Shown here one piece after another: positions 11,766 to 23,184 of a stretch of 64,000 nt of DNA. The notes beneath the pieces are model-generated. The model saw only the letters and a list, made by a program, of their open reading frames with translations. It did not search any database and was not told the DNA's origin. Source of the DNA: Oegoconia quadripuncta (taxonomy: Eukaryota; Arthropoda; Insecta; Lepidoptera; Autostichidae); contig OX438751.1 in assembly GCA_949316235.1 (NCBI GenBank), forward strand, positions 7,712,413 through 7,776,412. Reading direction: 5' to 3'. The position numbers and the translations under genes were made by a program. How positions within the stretch are numbered: position 1 is the stretch's first letter; each line of letters opens with the position of its first letter.

Positions 11766-13029
11766 TTGGACGAGAAGAAAAGATTTGAGACTGAGTTATT
11801 TTAAATTAGGGATGCTATATGCTTAATTTTATTTCAAGGATATTAAAAAATGTGACCGCAGTAAATTATACTGTTGTATGATTTTCGAGCAACATAACCA
11901 AATATTAGGATTTTGAGAATAGCCCCTCTGGTCCGTTTCTTTAGAGCAGATCAAAGCGGCCATCGACAGTTCAGATACGTTGATAACTTTCGCATTAAAG
12001 AGACGCCGACAACTAAAAGGTTCATTGGAAAGAACGACAATTTAATTATTTTTTTTACAGATGTTGGTTCACAAGATAGGTATATTTTTCCAGTGTCATG
12101 TATAATTTTATTTTGCTTTTGGGACGAGCAACTGTTATAGAAAATTTTTATTGCAAAAAGAGAACAGTACGAAAAATTCAAATGCTGCATTGATATGATT
12201 CTCTCTGGGTTAGGTTCACAGAAATTAATATTTTAACTGTTCCTTCACAGTTCATGTACTGGTATTACGTGTTCGAATAATTATGCGTTTCGGAATAATA
12301 GTGACAACTGAAACTAACATTATATGGATAATTTGACTACCCCTGCGTTCAGCCTAAGGAAAGTTAATAATGATGTTACTATTTTGTGGAAATCTATCGG
12401 GGAGGCCTATGATGCTGATATGATGACAATGATATGTTACCCAAAACTAGATAACATCACTAATCTAACAAATGACATCAAGTCAAGTGACTTTCCACCG
12501 AAATATTTTAAAAGAATTGTAATATAATATGAAAATCTATAATTGGCATAACTTTGGCTGTGGATCTTGTGTAATATTTTTTATAATGATGCTGTTGATT
12601 CTGCATTATGCAAAAAAAAACTTAATGTAGCGTTTCCATTGATGAGGAAACTCTAAAGGAAACTTAGTCACCTATGTGATTGATTAATTTTTAATAAGGC
12701 TTAAATAAATGTATTATAAAATTCCTATAAAATAAATTTCTGTTTATCAATGTTCAACTTTCGCGTCAACCTATAAAATTATAAAGAAGAAACCTTAGTT
12801 TCTAACACTGATAGTCAGTTTGGACACCTGTTTAGGATACGGTTGTAATAGGTGGTAAGTTATTTGTGATACTGTAAATATTAAGTTACCTAAAATGGGT
12901 TTGTAACACATAAACTAAGCAGATATAAAACATGTAATGCCAAAGTTTCCCCTAGAAAATTCATTGTGCGTAAAAGCGGTCGTTTTCAGTGAAACATTTT
13001 TAACAGTAGGCTACAAAACATTTTCATAT
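11766..13029. other. No gene recognised
   Basis: AT-rich. A 67-codon plus-strand frame at 12324-12527 reads like ordinary protein but matches no family I know. It is kept as an unproven possibility. Confidence 0.3.
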
Positions 13030-13790
13030 TCTAGCTGAAAATTGTTACTCTTCCAGCGCAAGCTACGCGAGTCTGCGTAGGGCGGATGTACACGTGCGCT
13101 CATCAACTAATGGTCCGTGCGCGGCATTTGAACCGAGCCTACACTCCGCACAAAACAACCTACCTACCTCCAGTCCCAGACCTGCTTTCGGCGCAAAATT
13201 ATAACGTGTAAAGCACGGCCTCTCCTTGCATTCCGCGCACGGGATTTTTATGAATGGGCGCGATTATTATTCGCATTTTAAACTCGAATACGGTGCTATT
13301 CTCTCCGAGACGTATAGCAATATTCGTAACGAGTTTTCTCAGTGCTTATACCTAATTTCAGGTTGAATGTAGCGATGGCGCATATTGCACGGTAGAGTGT
13401 ATTGCTCGAGTCCACTTGTCGTCGAGCAGGGTAAACGTGGCGATTGTTGATTGTTCGAATCGAACGCGATCGAAAATTTATTAGCGGAATGTTGCGGACA
13501 GACGTGCGGCGGGTTGCGCGCGGCGAGGCCTCGCGGACTACGTACGGTACTCGCACTTGTTTTACTCTTCGCGTATTTTTTTCTCGATGAGGCTCGACTC
13601 TCCCCTTTTGTTCTCAAGTGGACCAGCTGTCATTATACGCCATGTTACTGTTATTTTTTTCGACGTTTTTATAGAGTTTCGCGTGGAGGGGGCGTTCAGT
13701 TAGGAAAAATGTTCGTTTTGCGTGCGTCCGAGAGTTTGCGTGTGGAGGGATGTCGACGCCGATGGAAAATGAGTTATGGAATTTAATTTC
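13030..13790 (+). promoter_or_regulatory. Candidate CpG-dense promoter / 5' UTR region
   Basis: Markedly richer in G+C and CG dinucleotides than the surroundings, with no repeat signature. Examples are CGCGAGTCTGCGTAGGGCGG near 13070 and GTGCGGCGGGTTGCGCGCGG near 13503. A 111-codon plus-strand frame (13451-13786) lies in it but looks like chance, with no domain. The composition fits a transcription start region or a 5' UTR exon. Strand and function are inferred only. Confidence 0.3.
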
Positions 13791-13898
13791 AGATTTTCCT
13801 CTTGTTGAATTACAAATGAAGTAGGCTTTGTTTCATTATTAGTACAAAACTTTTTCACTGAACTTTTTTAGTAACGTAACGTATATGGGTAATTTACT

Positions 13899-13970
13899 TT
13901 TCCTTCGACCTCATCTTCACTTAACATCAGGTGTGATTGAGGTCAAGTACCTACCCGTTCATAAAAAAAA
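13899..13970 (+). mobile_element. SINE-A 3' fragment
   Basis: GACCTCATCTTCACTTAACA through CAAGTACCTACCCGTTCATA and an A-run. Only the LINE-like tail domain is present. Confidence 0.8.
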
Positions 13971-15365
13971 AACCCGACTACATAAGGAAGGATGTAATAT
14001 GTATATGTACCGTTTCTATGTCAGAAGTATTAGGTTCGCCTCGATCTTCAAAACATCACAAAGTACATTATATGGTAAAAAATCCAATATAGCGCCGGCA
14101 AAATACAAAATGACTTCCATGCATTTCCAATGACTTGAGGAATTTTGAAGTAGTATTAGCAGCCATTTTAGTACCTTTTTAATTTCAATTTATTGCATTT
14201 ATTCATTTATGTTGTATATAATTTTTATATGCCCTCGGGTTTTTGGTTTTTAAAAACTTTTATTATTATTGTTTATATGTATTTCAAAGAAGGATTGTTA
14301 ACAATTCACCCGATCAGTTGTACAACTTTGCAATTACGCGACTGAATGTTAACATGTGTCATTGCAATTCTCAAGTGGCTTCTGTTTGATAATTTAAGCG
14401 AACCCTTTCAGCTGTCGGTCTTTCGAGTGTGTAATCAGTGGAAGATGTAGTTTGCTTCGCATTTGCCTACTACGCTTGTTTTGACAGACATGTGGCTGTC
14501 TTACTCATCATACGTAAATTATTTAATCGATTTCGTCTTAGAAGGGGTTAAGTTTTGTTAGATAAATGTAAATTATTACTACATAAAAATCTGAAGATTA
14601 CCCGTTTTTAATTTTATGTGGAATTTTTTAATTTACGTACATACTTAAAGTTACGTCTGTTTGCCATAGGGGTAGATAGATAAAAAAATGTTCCATAAAC
14701 TGGCACAGATACAAGGAACATAAATACTTCATTAACAAATAAGAAACAAACATTCATGAAAACAACAATGGACATACAATTTTTAACAAATACAAACAGA
14801 TGTAAACAAATATACCATAACAATCAAATAAGCATTTTCCCAATACCTCCAAGACTTACGCCCGATTCATTGTATGTGTGCATGTGTGCAAGCAAAAAGG
14901 TCATAGCTCAGTGCATTAAAAATGCGCAAAGCGGCAGAGACAACAGAAATATTAATAATTAATTTTGACTTTAATTTTAAATTTCACATGGGATTTTTTA
15001 GAAATTATTAGCTACATTTTACACAATATAATAGTATAGAAATTATAGAGTATGAGTCTTACTCATACGCTTGACCGTCTTCTTTATTAGGATTCATGAT
15101 TTTAAAGTAATCATGTCACAGTGTATGGCCATAATTAAGGGAAACAGGCTATTATGTCTGTCAACTGACGTTCTAATGTTCATTGTCATATTTCAATATA
15201 TACCTAGGTATTTGTTCGTAGATTCTGAGACTGAGACTCAATCTAATCTCGACTACGACGCAATACTCACTTCACGTGACAACCAGTAGCTAAACTGCAT
15301 ATAAACATTCGAATTGATACTTGAATGTTTTCAAATATCCTATTATCTAATTTGAAACTAGAATG
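13971..15365. other. No gene or repeat recognised
   Basis: AT-rich unique sequence. Open frames on both strands at 14614-14962 overlap each other and have no family match. Confidence 0.4.
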
Positions 15366-15545
15366 CAGTATGCATTTATTTTTATTTATTTATTTATCAT
15401 TTATTACACACAAGAAAAAAACATACAGATACAACATAATAGAGACGACACAACAAGTTCTGCTTATTTCTACAATGAAATTTCTTCCAGCAGACCTACG
15501 AATTCATATTTCATTATCTATCTTAAAAGAGCAACAGGTTGCCCT
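15366..15545 (-). mobile_element. Non-LTR retrotransposon 3' UTR fragment
   Basis: A TTTA-repeat run, CATTTATTACACACAAG and AATTTCTTCCAGCAGACCTA resemble 59795-59925. Orientation is minus, with the tail at the low coordinate. Confidence 0.55.
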
Positions 15546-15589
15546 TTTTTTAGTAGTTAACATACCGAAGATTCGCATAAGCAGTTAGG

Positions 15590-15775
15590 CTCTTCATTCA
15601 TACTGCTAACAGCCAAGGTATGGAACTCCCTTCCGACGTCAGTCAGTCCTGGATCCTACAACCTTGGGATCTTCAAGAGCAGGGTGAAGAGATCACGTGC
15701 TTCATCTTCGACCACATCGTCACTTTTCATTAGTGAGATTGTGTGCGTATCCAGGTCATAATAAAAAAGATTAGA
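15590..15775 (+). pseudogene. LINE-B, reverse-transcriptase C-terminus and 3' tail
   Basis: An uninterrupted frame gives VWNSLPTSVSPGSYNLGIFK followed by SRVKR. This is the terminal motif (WNSLP...YNLGIFKSRV) of a jockey/R1-type reverse-transcriptase ORF. It runs into the 3' end CATCTTCGACCACATCGTCA and an A-rich tail near 15765. It is 5'-truncated, as is usual for target-primed insertions. The same 3' end occurs at 29645 and 57690 and resembles the tail of SINE-A. Confidence 0.8.
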
Positions 15776-16199
15776 GAGTTTGTCTCATAATAAAAGTTGA
15801 TGGTCTGTATCTGACCCACCTATCCAAGTTGCTTAACTTCTAGTTAAGTTACCGACTATTAATGCACTGTAACTAGCATTAGCAAATAGCAATATCTTCC
15901 TTAGCTTGGGCGATCAGAGAGCGTCCGACAAACGTATCAGCATGCAAGTATGTAGATTGTCCCAGAAGGTTAATCCTGTGTAAGACACAAACAATATACT
16001 CCAACTAATAATTGCTTGTAAAAGTAGAGACAAGTAAAAAAATTGTTTAGACGATGGAAACAATTCGGTCAATGATCGCTGATTTTGCACCAGTAAAATA
16101 AATATGCGTCAAATACATCTATTCTAGATTCATATAGTGTATTCCGCGTAGCTACAATCTATTTTAATAAAATACATTATTTTTAAACCAGAAGCAAAC
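15776..16199. other. No recognised feature
   Basis: AT-rich sequence. I see nothing assignable. Confidence 0.4.
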
Positions 16200-16380
16200 A
16201 TATATTATAAATTATAAGCTTGAATCTTATATCTGTCTGTGTATCTGTGTGTGGTTGAAAGACTTGAATATGACTTTTTTATTTTCGAAAGCCGGAGTTT
16301 GGGAAATGGTTCTTAGCCAAGTACGAAGGTTCTGAAGTCACACCAGCCGTTTCGAATATATTTAACTTTTAATACAATTG
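16200..16380 (+). repeat. Dispersed repeat with GCCGTTTCGAA core
   Basis: Contains TCTTAGCCAAG, then AGCCGTTTCGAATATATTTA and ACTTTTAAT. The same order (TAGCCATG...ATCGGT...GCCGTTTCGA...TTTAACTTTTAA) occurs at 24140, 24280, 28725 (-), 34015 (-), 49960 (-) and 52880. Confidence 0.55.
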
Positions 16381-16941
16381 CTTTATATGATGTTATTGTA
16401 CTCAAAAATCCTTTCGTAACTGCTGTTGTGGCGCATATTCAAACAATTTGTAGCTGGATTTCGAACTCAATATAATGTCGGAAGATATTGAAACTGTATT
16501 TGCTATCATTATTACATGGATAAGACGGTTCGAGAGGCCTCAATCTCAGCGTTTCAGTTGCAATATTGCTGAGGGGTGTACTAGACTAGATCTATGGGCT
16601 AGACGCTCTTACAATAGTCCTGGAGCGTCCATGCCTCGGTTTGATTGTTGCAGTTTAGTATACCTATAGTATAAATGAGATAGAACATGTTGCTATTTGT
16701 GCATAAAATAGATTAAATTTACATTTATTGTTTATTCATTTTACAAATGCGTACGTATGTCACACTTTGTATCGGTTCTAATTAAAATTCACAGGGACGT
16801 GTCATATAGCGCTGATGTAAAATAATAATAAGGAGAAATAAAATTTTTCCAGTGCCAAATCACATCGTTAGACAGGTTTTAAAAGTAAATGCAGTTTCAT
16901 TGTAGTCGGCATTGAAGCGAATATTTACGTTTAGTGCTTTA
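16381..16941. other. No recognised feature
   Basis: Short frames only. Nothing assignable. Confidence 0.4.
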
Positions 16942-17232
16942 ATATACATACATAACGTCACGGACTTTATACCAAATGGGGTGGTCATAGATATCCCAAA
17001 CATTAGTGTTTGAATGTTCCAAATATTACAGTGTAATGATTGAAACAACATCCACGGTTTACCTTACTAAATTTAGAAAAATGCACACGTGATAGGGGGT
17101 GAGGTAAACGTGCAAATTTATAGATGTTTTTTGGTGGAAAGTCGCTTAGTCATCTTTTAAGACACCCACGGAAAGAAACTGGTTGGTTCTATTCTTTTTA
17201 GCCGATACCACACGATACTAGAGATTTAATTT
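16942..17232 (-). mobile_element. GTCGTAAAAGGCGACTAA-type repeat
   Basis: Read on the minus strand: a head with AGAATAGAACCAACCAG, a decayed GACTAAGCGACTTTCCACCA, then TGGGATATCTATGACCACCC and a TATG-rich tail. Matches 26815 (-), 33741 (+), 47578 (-). Widespread type in Lepidoptera; I do not assign it to SINE or LINE. Confidence 0.7.
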
Positions 17233-18094
17233 CCGTAATCGTAATACTGTATACTTTTATAATTTATTTAGGTAGAAATTTACAAGGTACTAAAATTATT
17301 ATGAAAACCCCAAAAATAAACATACATATTCCAAATAAATTATTTAAAATAATATTCTTTTACATACATCTTCATACAAATATGTCTGTTATTTTATAAT
17401 AAAGGGTAAATAAAATCAGTCGTCAAACGAATTTTACCTCGAGAAATGTTACCTCCGCTCCGCCCTGTCCCTTCAATAAACTAAATTGACAACCCATCGC
17501 AAAACTACTCAAATTTACCCAAACGTGGTACCTGCCGTCTCAATCCAAAGCATTTTAACAAATTATTTCTCCATCACATTAAGGTCATATTGGTGTTCCT
17601 CCGAGCGGGCCCTCTGACCGTGCGTGAGGGAATTCGGAAACGCCGGTCCTCCCCCTCTCCCTCCACCCTTTAGCAAGGCTTTGAGCAATAGTGTCACTCA
17701 TCTTCTCGAGTAGCTTGGATGGATTTTCCTCTTATGTATTGTATAGCACTGTATACGACTTAATTGTGGAATTCTACAGTAGTCCTCGTACACTACTGGA
17801 AATGAAAACTAATATTATGTACCTACCTCTATATGATCTTTCTATGAATCATGATCAGCTTATAAATGTCTTACTGCAGACTACTTGGCTTTCTTTACAA
17901 TTGGTTTGATTATAATTCATTATAATGCATCAATAGGTACTTATTTATTCTATTGAAATTAGTTTATCGTATACGGTACTTACCTACCTATCATGTGCGT
18001 AATACGTTCTAACCCAAAGGTTGCCTGGAAGAAATTGTTTTTAGTGTTAAGGCCGCTAAATTGTACTGTTCCATTTTCTTTTGTTTACCCTTGT
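17233..18094. other. No gene recognised; balanced block 17410-17690
   Basis: 17410-17690 has C-rich stretches and no repeat match. It is a candidate conserved noncoding block. The rest is AT-rich. Confidence 0.3.
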
Positions 18095-18140
18095 GTTATG
18101 TTTGTTATTGTTGTGCAATAAAGAATATTTTGTTTGCTTG
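18095..18140 (+). mobile_element. Retrotransposon 3' terminus
   Basis: TTGTTGTGCAATAAAGAATA and TTTTGTTTG match, in inverse orientation, the insert at 8622-8685. AATAAA is present. Confidence 0.5.
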
Positions 18141-18230
18141 TACTTAATAGAACAGCGAGTGTTGAGAAGCGCGTGATACTCCTATTTATTCCCTACTTTT
18201 TTATTACTATCGTATCGTCTATTGTATTCG

Positions 18231-18540
18231 TCATCATCATTATCAGCCTTACACGCCCCTACTCTTGGGGCTCTCCCTCTCATTGCTATTGAGGGTGGTC
18301 AAACACGCAGGCCTACAGCGTGTTGGACCACCCACTACAGCAGTGAAAGGAGGCTGTGCCCCAAGACTCTGTAACCACACTAGGTGTGGTTTGGTGGATT
18401 TGTGTCAGACTTAAGAGGCCAACTGACAGTCAGCGTTTATAAGCCGCCCCTGTAGGCCACCGACTTGGCCTTCAATTGAAAACAACCGGGAACCGACTAA
18501 GCGCCCCCCGAAGCACGGAACCGTATTAAAATCAATCAAT
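18231..18540 (-). mobile_element. 5S-SINE relative without head, (ATG)n tail
   Basis: On the minus strand, GTGCTTCGGGGGGCGCTTAG, TCGGTTCCCGGTTGTTTTCA and GGTGGCCTACAGGGGCGGCT align with the body of 38312-38577. The 5S-like head is missing. The 3' part extends further, to a GCTGATAATGATGATG end like that of RTE-type LINEs. Confidence 0.65.
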
Positions 18541-18646
18541 CAGTAAAATGGATTACTATATAATAGAATACATTTCATTAGAGTCACAAAACGTACAACA
18601 TACATTGCGTATATAATTCATAAGTGCAGTTATAAATGTAGGTATA

Positions 18647-19469
18647 CAGGGCGTCCCAAAGTTATGGGACATGAAGGGGAAGTACCTTAAATATCGTAGA
18701 TAGTGAATTTTGCTCAAAGAAGACTTTATGTTATTTTTAAAAGTTAGTAATTCTGCATTCATAGATTTTCTAAAAATTATTTGCTTCGGCTGGGAATCGA
18801 ACCGACTCAAATGTGAAAAAAAAAACACCCTACTTTTATGATGCCAATCGAAAGAATAGCTAAAAAATAATAACTCTGCCTAAGTAACATAGTATTTTAA
18901 AAGAAAGGAACAACGTGAAATTAATCATTTTAATCAAATAAAAAACATACATGAAACTGCCGTAGTCAATTAAGTAGGTATTTTTTTGTAAATTAATTAA
19001 TTAAATTACGTATTGAAATACAAGTTTTATCATTTCATCTACACGTGCACTTATAATAAGGAAAACTATGTTAGTACCTATTTTATGAAGTGGGTACTTA
19101 TTTACGAATAATCAATGCTATCTTTGGAATGATAATATCGCTACTTTTCGAACGTCGTCGGCAATAAATAACTTTCTTGAAAATTGACTCAATCATTTTA
19201 TGTTGTTCCTTTCTTTTAAAATACTATGTTACTTAGGCAGAGTTATTATTTTTTAGCTATTCTTTCGATTGGCATCATAAAAGTAGGGTGTTTTTTTTTT
19301 CACATTTAAGTCGGTTCGATTCCCAGCCGAAGCAAGTAATTTTTAGAAAATCTATGAATGCAGAATTACTAACTTTTAAAAATAACATAAAGTCTTCTTT
19401 GAGCAAAATTCACTATCTACGATATTTAAGGTACTTCCCCTTCATGTCCCATAACTTTGGGACGCCCTG
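18647..19469. mobile_element. Long-TIR DNA element, TA-flanked
   Basis: CAGGGCGTCCCAAAGTTATG opens the left end and its exact complement closes the right end. Arms 18647-18914 and 19202-19469 are 268 bp each and differ by about two substitutions plus a homopolymer length. The 287-bp spacer holds no transposase. Flanks are TATA on both sides, fitting a TA target as in Tc1/mariner-like elements; the superfamily is not proven. Open frames in the two arms mirror each other and are not genes. Confidence 0.9.
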
Positions 19470-19740
19470 TATAGATGCTCATAACGATATCAAGAATAGT
19501 CTAAAGGCGAATCACGGATCCCCTGATGCGATTAGGCGGACGACAGTCTCTCCATCTGCAGACGTGACGAAAGCCGCTCCATTTCGGACGTGTGCGCTTA
19601 AGACACAATTGTTACTGACACTATACCATAATATAGTACTAACGTACTATACACAAGGTGTTACCAAATTCATGTTATAGCTGGTGGCAATATTTTGTAA
19701 TATTTACCCGTGGTTTATATATGTCTAATTTCGATTATAT

Positions 19741-19890
19741 GTGTTTATTCCGCGGGAATTACTCACATAAATTCAGAATATTGTATGTATTAAATTTCAT
19801 CCAAATCCATTCAAATCTATTCATATCTTTCACTATAATTTAACAACAAACAAACATCCTAATTCTTGTATTATAATATTTGTTAGATAG
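19741..19890 (+). repeat. ACTAGC...ATATTAGT element, internal/3' part
   Basis: TTTATTCCGCGGGAATTACT, AAATTTCATCCAAATCC, (CAAA)-like run, CATCC and a degraded 3' end. The 5' end is absent. Confidence 0.6.
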
Positions 19891-20136
19891 ATGACTAATA
19901 GTATGACGATAATGATTATATAGGTTAGGACCCCACTGTTGGGGCAAAGCCTTCTCTCACTAAAAGAGAGTATGGACTACATAAATCTTTTAAGTACTTT
20001 AAATATTAAATAAAAATGTGCGCTTATTAATGCAAGCATATTTAGTTATATGTAGATAATACATGTATTTGTGATTTTGAATGTCTAAAGTTATTGTTAC
20101 TTTCCAAAGATTGTAATGTTATGTTTACATATATCC

Positions 20137-20290
20137 AAGATTTTTTTTTATGCACTACGGTTTCGTACTTGACCTCAATCACACCTGATGTTAAATGAAG
20201 ACGAGTATCTCTGACAACCGGAACACAACAATGCTATTAACATTGCTGCTTGGCGGCAGATTTAGAAAAGATGGTAGTAGTTAGATTTTA
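20137..20290 (-). mobile_element. SINE-A 3' part with internal deletion
   Basis: T-run, TATGCACTACGG, ACCTCAATCACACCTGATGT, then a jump to CTGACAACCGGAACACAACA. About 60-70 bases present in full copies are missing between the tail and the middle. The head is absent. Confidence 0.8.
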
Positions 20291-20384
20291 TTAATGTACA
20301 GTAAGTTAGTTTGTATTATATTTTATTTGTATAATTAAAGAACTATTCAACAAACATACAAATTAACCTTGCGAAGCCACTGTA

Positions 20385-20605
20385 TCAGTCTAGTAGCTAC
20401 TTGATCGTCAAGCAGCCCACCTACCCGACTCTGTATTTCACACCGATTTAAATTAATGACTGTCATTAATTGGACAACAATCGGGACCGACTATTTAATG
20501 TGTCCTCCGAAGAATGGAGATGTCTTTATGAAAACCAACCAACCCATCCTAGGACTGCTGCGCAAGATATTGCTTAATTTCGTTGATTGAAAACGCCACT
20601 ACACT
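20385..20605 (-). mobile_element. 5S rRNA-derived SINE, copy 1
   Basis: On the minus strand, ATCAACGAAATTAAGCAATA followed by CAGTCCTAGGATGGG reproduces the order and spacing of the 5S rRNA internal promoter (A box GAAGTTAAGCA, C box AGTACTTGGATGGG). Downstream, CTTCGGAGGACACATTAAAT and AGTCGGTCCCGATTG align with the body of the 38.3-kb copy. The 3' end is diverged and the exact limits are uncertain. Confidence 0.7.
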
Positions 20606-22326
20606 AGTGTAGTTTTATTTATGCTATGAAGTACACTAAACCGTTTATAAACAAACAATAAAATATAGACCATTCAGCAACTACTTCTCAAATAATTATT
20701 ATAAATGAAAAGTACTTATTTGTTCTTAAAATTAAGAAGGGCAAGTGCGAGTCTGAATTCGTGCAATAAGTATGCCGCAACAACGCGCAAACTTTCACAA
20801 CTTTCTAATTTAAGATGAGGCCTTGTTTACTTGAACTTGTATGAAAATGAATTTTAAAGGTCAATAATTTCTTCTAAAAGTCGCCAAGTTGCGGAAATCT
20901 ATATTTTTAAGGAAAATGTTGTTTACAAAGTCATTTTGCAAGGCATACAATAGAGTTCTGACATTTTGCTTCTCACTGCCGCGGCACGCGCTTCCTTCAC
21001 TCATTAGGCTCGTGCTTTGTGGTACCAATCTAACCTAAGAACGCGTTATTCTCTTCAGGCGCTCCGCGTCACCTAAGTTTCAATACATTTAGAGATTCTA
21101 ACTTACATTTGATCTTAACCTGTTATCTACACAACTCAATCATCAATAACAAACATAGTGCACTGGATATATCTGGTAAACCGATTTCTTGAAACATACA
21201 TAAATAGTTGCATACCAGGGTCCTACCAGTTGATCCACTTCATTAGCGCTGGTAAATGGCGCTCAACGTGGGACAGTTTTACAGACAATATATCGAACCT
21301 CTCCCTGTCTCTATCTCCCTCCGTCACGGGTACACCAATGTTTGTTTTTCATCAAAAGAATCAAAGCTATTTCCATTTTTCCACGTAAAGGCGAGTAATT
21401 GTACCTACAGTGAAAACAAAAATCAGGGGATCTCTTTGAAGTCACAGATGTGGTTCCACGAAACTCAATTTTGATTACTTATTTTTCTGTATTTCTCCGT
21501 ATACGGAAACGATAAGTATCCATTATCAGGTTGTCAACGGCAATGAGTAGAATTACCATTGAGTTGACGTCCACAGCTATACAGCACCACCTTGCATACT
21601 GATGACATGTGACTCACATTCTTCACGCACCACTAAGCACTAATTTATGTTAATTAAGACCCGACAGTCTTAGTATGTGCGGCACGTAGCCGGTAAGGTT
21701 TGCTCTCGACATGGCCGTCTCTTCGTCGAACAACGGTTGAAATCTTGAAGGTGTAATACAACATTCCGTTTATTATTATATTACGCAGGAGTTGGTGTCA
21801 GACCAGAGATTTTGAACGCTCTCTTGAGGAATGATGTGTCGAAAAATGTTTATCGGTAGGTCTCAGAATGATGTTTGTTATTTATTTTATTATTTCGTTA
21901 AAAATAAATTATTTCTTCGCCATAGTCATTTTTGAAGTTAAACCATAAATTTGGTTAAATTCATTTAATTTTGTCTATATCAAAATGGCAGACTTTAAAA
22001 ATTACAAGTCTCTGACGATTCGGATTTTTAGAAATTTGTAATGTTTAAAACAAAAAGAGCCGAGGAAAAAATACTACTAAATTAGTATTAAATAAAATTG
22101 TTTGTGTTTGTGTCACAGGCAGTAATATGTGAACCAACTTTAATGATTATTTATTTCAAAGGGTTTATTTGTGACCTCATGAAAATTTCACGGAGATATG
22201 ATGAAGCACACTGAAGATAGAGACAATTTAAATTTTTAAAAATTTCTGTAACGTTACCAATTTTTTGTGTGGATTTTTCATCGAAATAGTAATTTACTAC
22301 AATTGCCTCTACGATATACCTCTACC
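20606..22326. other. No gene or repeat recognised
   Basis: AT-rich unique sequence. Overlapping frames at 21158-21474 have no family features. Confidence 0.4.
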
Positions 22327-22380
22327 TAATTATCTATCTAATTTTTTTTTTGAGACATTCATTAATTAGATAGATAATTA
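22327..22380. repeat. Perfect 17-bp stem-loop
   Basis: TAATTATCTATCTAATT at 22327-22343 is the exact inverse complement of 22364-22380, with a T-rich 20-base loop. It could be a hairpin or a decayed transposon end. Confidence 0.75.
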
Positions 22381-22424
22381 ATGATTGTAATTGATGTCTG
22401 AAACATTTTTTAGGAAACTATCTG

Positions 22425-22640
22425 ATGAAATGGAAGGGTCGGTAAAGATGGACCAAGAGAACGTACGTCAATCAAGTTACTGACAAAAGGTCAGGTGCGG
22501 TCAACCACTAACCGACGAGCATGTATGAAGCATTTGACGAGAGTGGAAGAAGCTAAAGTAGTATGTCAGGATTGTTGCAAATGGAAATCAATAGTCTGTG
22601 TCTACCCCAACGGGAAACAGGCGTGAGCATATATATATGA
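22425..22640 (+). pseudogene. RTE-like LINE, ORF2 C-terminus (type D)
   Basis: One open frame reads GRVGKDGPRERTSIKLLTKG, then RRACMKHLTRVEEAKVVCQD, then YPNGKQA and a stop at about 22626. This is the end of an RTE-like reverse-transcriptase ORF of the type frequent in Lepidoptera. The 3' side has a short TA repeat and A-run (22628-22650). 5'-truncated and nonfunctional. The same lineage appears at 25690-26035. Confidence 0.8.
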
Positions 22641-22779
22641 AAAAAAAAACTTGATTACAAAAATGGAAAAAAATTAAATCCGGCAATATATCTGAGATTT
22701 AGAGACATTGCTAGATATATTCGATAACTTCTTCGTTAATATTTTCAGACTTTGTAATGTTTCCGGAAATTATCCATCT

Positions 22780-23184
22780 CGGCCATCATCGGTCACAACC
22801 CGCAATAGTGTATCTCATTCCCGCTTTCATTGTGCACACACACGTAATCGCGTGACGTAACACTACGTTGTCGCGTCACGCCGCAACACTACACACCACG
22901 TTTTAGGACTACAATTTTCCACATCTCAGGCAGTGCAGTGTCAGTAATACAATGGAATATTCCTGTCGAGTAGTCTTATCGATCTACTGGGACGTCATCG
23001 GGCGATAGCAGCCGCAGCGACGCAAAAAGCGTGTCAGAGTGCCCACAAAGCCTTTGTGGTGGACCGGACGCCGCTCGCCGTGCCGCCACTAGCTTTGTTT
23101 GCTGTTTAGTGCTCGCTCGGCACTAAAAGTGGCGATTTTAGTGTCGGTAAAGTCTGTTAGTTCAACCTGTTTAGAGTTGCGCTA
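22780..23184 (+). promoter_or_regulatory. Candidate promoter / 5' UTR upstream of possible exon
   Basis: Balanced, CG-containing sequence (GACGTCATCGGGCGATAGCA, GGACGCCGCTCGCCGTGCCG) with no repeat signature, directly 5' of the candidate first coding exon. No TATA box stands out. Confidence 0.3.

Noticed and set aside
12324..12527. 67-codon frame with protein-like composition
   Set aside because: Too short and unsupported by homology or splice sites. Noted only within the surrounding stretch.
13451..13786. 111-codon frame in the CpG-dense block
   Set aside because: GC-rich DNA is naturally poor in stop codons. The peptide has no domain, and an overlapping frame on the other strand is also open.
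19288..19680. 130-codon plus-strand frame, with a near-identical frame at 18556-18828 on the minus strand
   Set aside because: The two frames lie in the inverted arms of the same long-TIR element and therefore have to match. No protein family is recognisable.
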